A DNA stretch of 13,170 nucleotides from Bruticola sp004554425. Lineage in GTDB: Bacteria > Vulcanimicrobiota > Xenobia > Xenobiales > Xenobiaceae. The position numbers and the translations under genes are program-made. Location of the stretch: contig CATXCY010000052.1 of NCBI GenBank assembly GCA_958366945.1, positions 1-13,170 on the forward strand. The letters are read 5' to 3'. Below the pieces are notes generated by a model. That model was not told the origin of the DNA and ran no database searches. It saw only the letters and a list, made by a program, of their open reading frames with translations. Below, piece by piece: positions 6,508 through 12,500 of this stretch (positions within the stretch are counted from its first letter, which is position 1; each line of letters begins with the position of its first letter).

Positions 6508-6837
6508 ATGGGCGTAGAGCAATATATTAGAGCGGAAGATTTTAACGCCGACTTGGATCTGGTGGCCCGATATGTGGGCCCGGACATAGCCGCTGCTTTA
6601 GCTGTGGGCTTTTCAGGAGTCAATATCTATGTATCGGAAAATGCTCTGCGCCGTGCCAAAATTCGCTGGGCCCGAGACCTCTATGCCCAAGGGAAAAGCG
6701 TCAAGCAAATTGCCTTAGAGCTGAAAATATCGGAAGCTTGGGCCTATAAAATCCTAGAGAATCCATCAGAAACGACTTTCCAACCTGACCTATTTGAGGA
6801 GAGCCTACAACATGGAGACCAAAACTCTGTACAGTGA
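6508..6837 (+). CDS. mor: Mor/C-family transcription activator
   Basis: 109 residues with the layout of Mu Mor: an N-terminal dimerisation part (about 15-45, VARYVGPDIAAALAVGFSGVNIYV), then a basic linker and a C-terminal helix-turn-helix (about 60-86, GKSVKQIALELKISEAWAYKIL). Mor activates the Mu middle promoter and, through C, the late genes. Here it lies inside the early operon, upstream of the helicase, and not at the end as in Mu. AGGAAG lies eight bases before the ATG. Its last 26 bases overlap the helicase gene. The residues after about 88 (TTFQPDLFEESLQHG) extend past the usual fold. The target promoter is not evident in this window. Confidence 0.75.
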   Translation: MGVEQYIRAEDFNADLDLVARYVGPDIAAALAVGFSGVNIYVSENALRRAKIRWARDLYAQGKSVKQIALELKISEAWAYKILENPSETTFQPDLFEESLQHGDQNSVQ

Positions 6838-8308
6838 AGAAGCAGAAAAAGCGCTCATCGGTAGTGCCCTGATCGACAATGAAGCTTTCGATCTCGTCTG
6901 TGACATTATTTCCGCTGAAGATTTCTACCTTAAGAAAAACGAAATAATCTGGCAAAGCATAGTCCGCCTACAGTCTCAAGGGAGCCCGGCGGACTTAATT
7001 GTAGTTAATGAAGATTTGCGCAGTAGAGGCGTTTTATCGCAAGTCGATACGCGCTATCTGATGGACATTATAGATACTGTGCGATGCAGTGCGCACGTAG
7101 TAGCTTATGCCAAAATTGTCTCTAAGTTGGCCCAAAGTAGACGTCTTTGGACTGCTGGGAACGAAATTTGCAAGCTGGCGTCCGATAAAACCGTCGCTCC
7201 GGAAGACAAAGTGGATCAAGCTGAATCTTTGGTTTTTGCCGTTTCGAATAATTGCTCGGCGCGTGGCCAGCTTAAGCCTTTGGTTGGCGGCGTGGGCAAT
7301 ATCTTAGCTGAAGTTCATCAAGCTATGAACGCTGAAGCGCCCATCGGCGGACTAAGCACCGGTTTTACTGAGATGGATGCTTTGACTAGCGGCCTTCACC
7401 CTTCGAACTTGGTTATTATTGGTGCCCGGCCTAGCATGGGTAAAACGGCTTTTGCTCTTTCTTTGGCCTTAAATGCGGCTGTAAAAGCCGATAAAACGGT
7501 GGCTGTTTTCTCGCTAGAGATGAGTTACGAAGACTTATTAAAACGTATGCTCTGCTCGCTGGCTAAGATAAATAGCCAAGACTTAGCCAACGGCAGAATC
7601 ACACCCGGCCAGTTTGATAAGTTGGCCGCTTGCGCCGATAAGCTTAGCAAGAAGCCCATCTATATCGACGACCAGGGCGGCGCAACCGTACTAGAAATTA
7701 AGGGTAAACTGCGCAGGCTAAAAAAGCAATGCGGTTTGGACTTAGTTATTATTGACTATTTACAGCTGATTCGCGGCACTGGGCGTGCAGAATCGCGTGT
7801 TCAGGAAATAAGCTTGATTTCACGCCAGTTAAAAGAGCTTTCCAAGGAATTGCGCGTGCCGATTATCGCTCTTTCTCAGCTTTCGCGAGGCGTAGAAAGC
7901 CGCCAAGACAAACGCCCCAACCTCTCAGACTTGCGCGAATCGGGTGCCATTGAGCAAGACGCCGATTTAGTGGCCTTTCTTTATCGCGACGAGTATTACA
8001 ACCGCAAAAGCTCGGAAGTGAACGTGGCTGAAGTGATTGTTGCTAAGCACCGTAGTGGCCCGGTGGGCACTTTTAAGCTGCGTTTTGTCAAGAAATACGG
8101 TATTTTCTGCGATTTACCCCAGGGCAATGTAGAACCCGAGCACATCAAGCTGCCACCAGCTAAACCAAAGCAACAGCCGCTGCCACCGCCAGCGCCACCA
8201 GCACCGCCTATACAGCAGCCGCAAGCGCCCATCGATGAGTACATACCGCAATCTGTTTGGGACGGATTACTAGGCGGATTATCAGGCGATGGTAACTTGC
8301 CATTTTAA
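6812..8308 (+). CDS. dnaB: DnaB-type replicative DNA helicase
   Basis: 498 residues, a complete DnaB architecture. The N-terminal helical domain spans about 1-105 (EEAEKALIGSALIDNEAF, the typical opening), then a linker, then the RecA-like motor with Walker A GARPSMGKT (204-212), FSLEM, Walker B LDLVIIDYLQLI with D315, ALSQLSRGVE, and the RESGAIEQDADLV motif. After the motor comes an unusual proline- and glutamine-rich tail (about 447-498). It would unwind DNA at the fork as a hexamer. The ATG at 6812 follows GAGGAGAG at 6796-6803; a TTG at 6794 is too early. Mu itself uses the host DnaB loaded through PriA, so a phage-borne copy is unusual in this setting. No helicase loader or primase is visible. 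Confidence 0.95.
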   Translation: METKTLYSEEAEKALIGSALIDNEAFDLVCDIISAEDFYLKKNEIIWQSIVRLQSQGSPADLIVVNEDLRSRGVLSQVDTRYLMDIIDTVRCSAHVVAYAKIVSKLAQSRRLWTAGNEICKLASDKTVAPEDKVDQAESLVFAVSNNCSARGQLKPLVGGVGNILAEVHQAMNAEAPIGGLSTGFTEMDALTSGLHPSNLVIIGARPSMGKTAFALSLALNAAVKADKTVAVFSLEMSYEDLLKRMLCSLAKINSQDLANGRITPGQFDKLAACADKLSKKPIYIDDQGGATVLEIKGKLRRLKKQCGLDLVIIDYLQLIRGTGRAESRVQEISLISRQLKELSKELRVPIIALSQLSRGVESRQDKRPNLSDLRESGAIEQDADLVAFLYRDEYYNRKSSEVNVAEVIVAKHRSGPVGTFKLRFVKKYGIFCDLPQGNVEPEHIKLPPAKPKQQPLPPPAPPAPPIQQPQAPIDEYIPQSVWDGLLGGLSGDGNLPF

Positions 8309-8326
8309 GCAAAGGAGAAAGTAATA

Positions 8327-8896
8327 ATGAGAAGATTAAGCAGAAGCGAAGCCTTTAAGGGCGTATTTATGACTATTTTAAGCGGTTTGGAAGTAGCTAA
8401 AGTGGGCGACAAATTCGTACTGCGCTTTAAGGGTGGCGATGAGGGCCTAAACGAGCTGGCTGGCAGGATCCTCGAGATTATGAGCCGCCATACTGAACGC
8501 AAATTTCCTAAATTGTTTCGCTGTTTGCAATTGATGGCCGCCGATGGGCTCCCCGGTGCCAACAGTAAATATACTCGGTTCTATGATTTAGCTTCGCGCT
8601 ATTCTCTTTCGATAGTGCCTTGGCGAGTTAGCCTTGATGTAATTAACGCTCTTTTCCTGATAGCTAAGCCTATTTTTGAGATTGGTTTATCTACGGATCT
8701 GAATGAAGAGCAAGTGGCTAAGTTGCTTGGTGAGATGAAGTTATTATTTTTCACGCAAAAACAGCCTATAGCTGCCGCCAAACTGGTAGCGCTTCTCGAC
8801 CATTTGCCCTGGATTGTGGCCAGCGAGAAGCATCCAAAGCGCAAAGAAATTTTAAGGCCGCTTTTAGGCAATTTAGTTGACTTTAAGTACGTTTAA
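8327..8896 (+). CDS. Hypothetical early protein, 189 aa
   Basis: Not recognised. The protein looks mostly helical, with an N-terminal strand pair (KVGDKFVLRFKGG) and several amphipathic helices. There is no clear membrane span, although LDVINALFLIAKPIFEIGL is quite hydrophobic. AAAGGAGAAAG precedes the ATG. Its stop codon lies inside a 23-base element that is repeated after the next gene. It is co-transcribed with the helicase and may support replication, but that is position only. Confidence 0.65.
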   Translation: MRRLSRSEAFKGVFMTILSGLEVAKVGDKFVLRFKGGDEGLNELAGRILEIMSRHTERKFPKLFRCLQLMAADGLPGANSKYTRFYDLASRYSLSIVPWRVSLDVINALFLIAKPIFEIGLSTDLNEEQVAKLLGEMKLLFFTQKQPIAAAKLVALLDHLPWIVASEKHPKRKEILRPLLGNLVDFKYV

Positions 8897-9619
8897 GGAG
8901 GTAAAAGTTATGTTAGTTAGCTTTCAGCATAATCTTTTCCATCAGAATCAGCATTCTTTTGTGATGCATGACCATAGCCTCAGCGCTGGCTATCATATAG
9001 ACAAAATGAACGCTATGGTTCCTGGGGAATTTGACTTAAAAAGACTTGTAGAGAGTGAACCTTTCTCTGCTCGCTGCTCTTTCAAGCAAGATGAATCCGA
9101 AGAACAAGCCAAGCCTTTTATTACCGAATGCTTGCCTGCGGGGATTTCTCTCTATGGTAAAACTATACTGGAAAGGCCTTTTGGACAGTTTGGAAGCTTA
9201 AGGTCGTTAATACACGAGCTTATCTTTGAGACGGTACGCTTGAGATTTTTCCCTCATAAACCAAGTAGACTGGCCTGCCTTTTTGCTTGCCATGACAGCG
9301 ACTTAGCTGACCATATGCGTTGCCTGGCTGTTAATCCTTCCGATTATGTGCTAGTTAATGTGGCCGAAGTGGAGTTACCTCCAAACCGTTACCATATCGG
9401 CGATATCCACTGGCTGGAAAGAATTGATACAGTAGCCGGAGGGATCTACAATGCCCGCCACTATTGGCAAGGCGATGACAGAATCGACGCTTATTTCAAT
9501 AAGCCGGTAAAAGAATATCTCATTCCTGACTCGGTAAAGGTTTTGCGTTTACTGAGCACGGAGGATAAGGCTGAATTGTTAGGGTTCAAAGATAAATAGT
9601 TGACTTTAAGCATGCTTAA
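8874..9619 (+). repeat. Direct repeat flanking the DUF2441-like gene
   Basis: TAGTTGACTTTAAG occurs exactly at 8874-8887 and 9597-9610. The match continues to 8896 and 9619 with 20 of 23 bases identical. The first copy ends the 189-aa gene and the second starts at the stop codon of the DUF2441-like gene, so the repeat brackets that gene precisely. This is what short-homology gain of a gene cassette would leave. The second copy has become the palindrome TTAAGCATGCTTAA (9606-9619). Confidence 0.55.
8910..9599 (+). CDS. DUF2441-like protein, possible ADP-ribosyltransferase fold
   Basis: 229 residues; ATG 8910 follows AAGGAGG at 8895-8901. The sequence resembles what I remember of the DUF2441 family: an N-terminal LFHQNQH segment, HELIFETVR (102-110), FFPHKPSR (113-120) followed by CLFAC (123-127), a middle VAEVE strand, and ARHYWQG (172-178) with EYLIPDSVKVLRLL (192-205). 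DUF2441 is, as I recall, grouped with ADP-ribosyltransferase-like domains, although its activity is not established; the candidate catalytic residues cannot be assigned safely here. It is the last gene of the early operon and is bracketed by the 23-base direct repeat, which suggests a cargo gene acting on the host. Moderate confidence in the family, low in activity. Confidence 0.6.
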   Translation: MLVSFQHNLFHQNQHSFVMHDHSLSAGYHIDKMNAMVPGEFDLKRLVESEPFSARCSFKQDESEEQAKPFITECLPAGISLYGKTILERPFGQFGSLRSLIHELIFETVRLRFFPHKPSRLACLFACHDSDLADHMRCLAVNPSDYVLVNVAEVELPPNRYHIGDIHWLERIDTVAGGIYNARHYWQGDDRIDAYFNKPVKEYLIPDSVKVLRLLSTEDKAELLGFKDK

Positions 9620-9629
9620 TGTTTAAATA
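9600..9629 (+). promoter_or_regulatory. Putative promoter with palindromic operator
   Basis: TTGACT (9600-9605) and TAAATA (9624-9629) are 18 bases apart. The spacer contains the perfect 14-bp palindrome TTAAGCATGCTTAA (9606-9619). It directly follows the last early gene and points at the terminator 60 bases on, so it would produce only a short RNA. Confidence 0.4.
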
Positions 9630-9635
9630 TGGCTG

Positions 9636-9730
9636 TACTTGCTTTTCGGTACAACCTCACCTCATATATCCAAAATCATGACCACATAAAGAAGGCCCTC
9701 TCGAGAGTATCGAGAGGGCCTTCTTCTATT
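9636..9730 (+). ncRNA. Candidate small RNA between convergent operons
   Basis: Predicted from the promoter-like site at 9600-9629 and the strong terminator at 9689-9725, with no supported gene between. The 5' end can fold through TGTAC (9634-9638) and GTACA (9649-9653), and the 3' end is the terminator stem. The RNA would be about 90 bases and, at its very end, antisense to the 3' end of the gpG message. No known RNA family is recognised. Confidence 0.3.
9689..9725. terminator. Bidirectional terminator between convergent operons
   Basis: AAGAAGGCCCTCTCGA (9689-9704) is perfectly complementary to TCGAGAGGGCCTTCTT (9710-9725) around a GAGTA loop, giving a 16-bp stem with A-rich and T-rich shoulders. 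It abuts the gpG stop codon (9726-9728 on the minus strand) and would stop both the early operon and the leftward head operon. Confidence 0.85.
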
Positions 9731-10202
9731 GTTCGAAATGGCGGCGTAGGAGTTTTTCAGTGATAAAGAGGAGCTTTTGTTTGGCGTAGTCGTCGTAACC
9801 GAGGTAAGGTCTGGCGGGGGTATTGGCTTTATGCTGGCGACCGGCTTTTCCGCCTAATTGGTGGATTCTGGCGTACTTTACGTTAGATCCGTACTTAGCG
9901 GAATCGCCGCTTACCTGATACTGGCGAGAGTTTTTCAAGTGTAGCGTGACGGCCAAAAGCTTGCGCCCCGGTCGGCGGCGGTTGAGTTGCTTGGTGTATT
10001 TAGGAGAGCGAGGCAACCAGGGGCGCCCATCGGGAGAAGTTTGCCGATCAAAAGCACGATTAGAAGCGTTTTCCAACTCGCGCTTATAATACCGGCCCAG
10101 CAAATCAGCCTTAATCTTGCCGATTTCGCTGCTATTCCAGTGCTTACTATTGGCCAGCGCGTAAAGCTCGTTTAAGTCTATTTTAAGGGCTATTCCTGGC
10201 AT
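9726..10202 (-). CDS. G: Phage virion morphogenesis protein (Mu gpG-like)
   Basis: 158 residues of the phage virion morphogenesis / tail completion family (Mu gp31 gpG, P2 gpS). Recognisable parts are the N-terminal helices, FDRQTSPDGRPWLPRSPKYTK (about 49-69), a short strand region (LHLKNSRQYQV), YARIHQLGGKAG (110-121) and the terminal PARPYLGYDDYAKQKL. Such proteins help finish the head-tail junction. The ribosome binding site GGAGAT lies inside the end of the preceding gene, three bases upstream of which that gene stops, so the two are coupled. GC is high here (37 of 60 bases at 9961-10020), in contrast to the AT-rich gene before it. It is the last gene of the leftward operon; in Mu it would be followed by the protease gene. 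Confidence 0.82.
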   Translation of the reverse strand: MPGIALKIDLNELYALANSKHWNSSEIGKIKADLLGRYYKRELENASNRAFDRQTSPDGRPWLPRSPKYTKQLNRRRPGRKLLAVTLHLKNSRQYQVSGDSAKYGSNVKYARIHQLGGKAGRQHKANTPARPYLGYDDYAKQKLLFITEKLLRRHFEQ

Positions 10203-10205
10203 TCG

Positions 10206-10424
10206 TTAATCAATATCTCCATGTTTATGCAATTTGTCAAGAATGTCTAGCTCTTCCTTAAGGATTTCCATTATATATTCTTGAGAAACTCCTAAAGTAT
10301 AAAGTGCAAATACGAGTTCTTCCGTGTACCATTCATATTCACGATTAAACCATTTACCATCAAAACCAGCTTTTTTAAGAACTTCAGGACTTTGTTTTGA
10401 CAAAAAACTCTCTAATTTTGTCAT
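10206..10424 (-). CDS. 72-aa protein, candidate immunity gene for the MuF toxin
   Basis: Not recognised by family. A small acidic protein (about 15 Asp/Glu against 9 Lys/Arg), predicted helical, with KWFNREYEWYTEELVFALY in the middle. AAAGGAGC precedes the ATG, and the gene starts 21 bases after the MuF stop. Base composition is AT-rich (18 of 60 G+C at 10261-10320), like the C-terminal part of the MuF gene and unlike the gpG gene on its other side. Mu has no gene between F and G. A small, acidic, compositionally matched gene directly after a variable toxin-like C-terminus is the usual place for an immunity protein; this role is inferred. Binding to the MuF C-terminus is untested. Confidence 0.6.
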   Translation of the reverse strand: MTKLESFLSKQSPEVLKKAGFDGKWFNREYEWYTEELVFALYTLGVSQEYIMEILKEELDILDKLHKHGDID

Positions 10425-10445
10425 AAAGTGCTCCTTTTTTATGTA

Positions 10446-12500
10446 TTACTGGAACGTATGTACTTGAATTTCTCCATATTCTTCAAGAACTTTTGTTCTT
10501 TCACGACCGACAAGCCTATCGTATTCTGCTTTAGGCGCATTCCCCTCTGCGTAGATTTTTAAAGCATTGTTTTCCGATTTAAATAATATCGGAGATATGC
10601 TCTTGAATTTATAATAGTTCGGTTTGAATGACAACGCTCCACTTTTTGTAAACACCCTAGCTTCTCTTGGGCATTTTTCAAGAAGCGAATATAAATCATT
10701 TTTAGATAACACTAAGAGGCCACTTGGATGGTTGTGCGTGTAGTTCAAGCCTGTTGTATCATAACCTGCAGCTTTCAGCCTATTTATGCCTACCCTTGAT
10801 TCTGTACCAACAACGACAAAATACAACCTCCCTCTATCATCATAGAAAAGCACATGCTCTAAAGCGCTACCTCCTAGAGCCCTTTCAAATTTATCTATTG
10901 AAAAATCAGACGTATCAACACATCTAAGATCAACGACCTCAATTTCATCAATATCATACAGGTCACGAGGGGACATCGGATTGCGATATCCTGCCTTTTG
11001 CTGAGCTAATAACTTGTTAACTTGCCTTTCTTGAGCTTCTCTAATAAGCTCTTCAGCCTTACAAGTAGGCTTTATAAAAAGTCTGTCTCGGCTGTAATAA
11101 GTATCACCCAACTTGATGGCATCGCTATCGTGACTATTACTAGACGGACGGACAATATCTTCAGCTAAGTCGCCAATTTGACGTCCTTTTACTCTATTTA
11201 GCAAGTTCTTTTTGCCTTCAGCTTTGGGCGCAGCCTTAATAAACTCGTCCACAGTCTTGGGCTTGCTCGGTCTAGTAACATCCACAACAAAGCGCTTTTG
11301 CTCGTCGGCAGTAGCCTTTTTAGCCGCCCGCTTGCTAGGCTTATTCGGCCTGGTGACATCCACAACAAAGCGCTTTTGCTCATCGGCAGCAGCCTTTTTA
11401 GCCGGATGCTTGCTAGGCTTGCTCGGCCTGGTGACGTCCACCACGAAACGCTTTGGCTCGGTTTCGACCTTTTGGCTTTGTTCTTTAGCTTTACGCTCGG
11501 CTTCAGCTTGAGCTTTACGCTGTTCTTCTGCCTTGCGTTTAGCCTCAGCTTCAGCTTGTTTTTTAGCTTGCTCGGCAGCCTTTTGCGCTGCATCGGCGCG
11601 GCGAGACTCTTCCTCAGCTTGCTTTCTGGCCTTTTCCAGCTCTTTAGCTTCGGCTTTTAAGCGCTCGGCTTCAGCTTTTAAGTCCTCGCGTATAGCTTTG
11701 GTCAGCTCTGGAGGGAACTTCTTTGCCGCTAAGGTCTTTTGGCCGGTAGGATCCTCGCCAACGTTGTAATTCCAGCCCTTATCGCAAGGATATTCCTTGC
11801 CTTCGGCATCTCGGTAGATAGTTTGGCCGCTTTCCTCGTCAAAATAGACGTTGCCGCCTTCCTGGACTTTCAGATCTTGCATTTCCAAGTCGTACTCGTC
11901 CACCGCTTCCACGATACAGCGGCAGTTAAAGCCATTGGGCGGGTAATGGGTAGACCAGAAGGGATCATCAGCCTTAAAGACTTTGCCTTCCAAGGCCCGA
12001 TGAGCGGGGCGGACGGCGCTGTCTTTAGCTGTTACATAGCGCCAATAAGGGTAAATATCGGCGTCTTCCTTAAGCTGACGATACCTACCGGCGGCGTATG
12101 CATTAAACATATTGGTGCGAAAAATGGTCTCTAAGCGGCTAGCTTTTATAACCCGGTCGCGCTCTTCTGGCGTGGGCGGAGTCTTGCCAGCTTGCTCGGC
12201 TGGAGTCATGCCGTCCCAAAGTTCGCCGTAAGTTTTGCCTAACCAAACGCCCTGCAGCTTGGGAATAATATCTTTGCGCCACTCTTGGAAGCTCTGGCCT
12301 TCCGCCATGGCTTTATCTAAGCTTTTACGGACATCATCAAGCAAAGTAGCCGAAGTCATTTTGGCTACCGTAAAAGCTCGCATATGCTCTTGCTTTTGTA
12401 CGTCAGACCAGTGCCAAGAAAGCTCTGTTTTCTGGCGTTTGCTCAAGTAATCGATGGCGTCCTGGGGCGTTATGTCAAAGCTAAACTCACCGGCTGGCAC
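10446..12500 (-). CDS. F: MuF head protein with C-terminal JAMM/JAB metalloprotease-like domain
   Basis: 684 residues. The first 260 are the MuF/SPP1 gp7-like head morphogenesis domain, with the family signature AKDSAVRPAHRALEGKVF (158-175), DDPFW (178-182) and PPNGFNCRC (187-195). Residues about 265-348 are a highly charged Ala/Glu/Lys coiled coil, followed by three 26-residue repeats beginning KRFVVDVTRP at 350, 376 and 402. The C-terminal domain (about 430-684) contains H589-N-H591-PSG..S599-K-N-D602, an exact HxH-x7-SxxD JAMM zinc motif with the RadC-like HNHPSG core, and E548 in ALEHVLFYDD as the likely upstream glutamate. Mu F lacks such an extension. MuF proteins with variable toxic C-termini are a known class of phage polymorphic toxins; a protease or isopeptidase toxin carried in the virion is the inferred role, and a structural or processing role is the alternative. 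GTG start with AGGAGGT seven bases upstream; it overlaps the portal gene by 14 bases. GC drops sharply in the C-terminal part. Confidence 0.85.
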   Translation of the reverse strand: MPAGEFSFDITPQDAIDYLSKRQKTELSWHWSDVQKQEHMRAFTVAKMTSATLLDDVRKSLDKAMAEGQSFQEWRKDIIPKLQGVWLGKTYGELWDGMTPAEQAGKTPPTPEERDRVIKASRLETIFRTNMFNAYAAGRYRQLKEDADIYPYWRYVTAKDSAVRPAHRALEGKVFKADDPFWSTHYPPNGFNCRCIVEAVDEYDLEMQDLKVQEGGNVYFDEESGQTIYRDAEGKEYPCDKGWNYNVGEDPTGQKTLAAKKFPPELTKAIREDLKAEAERLKAEAKELEKARKQAEEESRRADAAQKAAEQAKKQAEAEAKRKAEEQRKAQAEAERKAKEQSQKVETEPKRFVVDVTRPSKPSKHPAKKAAADEQKRFVVDVTRPNKPSKRAAKKATADEQKRFVVDVTRPSKPKTVDEFIKAAPKAEGKKNLLNRVKGRQIGDLAEDIVRPSSNSHDSDAIKLGDTYYSRDRLFIKPTCKAEELIREAQERQVNKLLAQQKAGYRNPMSPRDLYDIDEIEVVDLRCVDTSDFSIDKFERALGGSALEHVLFYDDRGRLYFVVVGTESRVGINRLKAAGYDTTGLNYTHNHPSGLLVLSKNDLYSLLEKCPREARVFTKSGALSFKPNYYKFKSISPILFKSENNALKIYAEGNAPKAEYDRLVGRERTKVLEEYGEIQVHTFQ
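11256..11453 (-). repeat. 78-bp tandem repeats inside the MuF gene
   Basis: Two full and one partial copy of a 78-bp unit encode 26-residue repeats starting KRFVVDVTRP and ending in ADEQ. They lie between the coiled coil and the toxin-like domain, a natural linker position and a plausible site for recombination that swaps C-terminal domains. Confidence 0.85.

Noticed and set aside
9629..9763. 44-aa frame starting ATG 9629 and reading through the terminator
   Set aside because: No ribosome binding site; it overlaps the promoter -10 and runs through a 16-bp terminator stem into the opposite strand of the gpG gene.
11212..11769. Several overlapping plus-strand frames opposite the MuF coiled coil
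   Set aside because: They are mirror frames of the repetitive Ala/Glu/Lys-rich coding sequence, with overlapping Leu/Ser-rich products and no ribosome binding sites.
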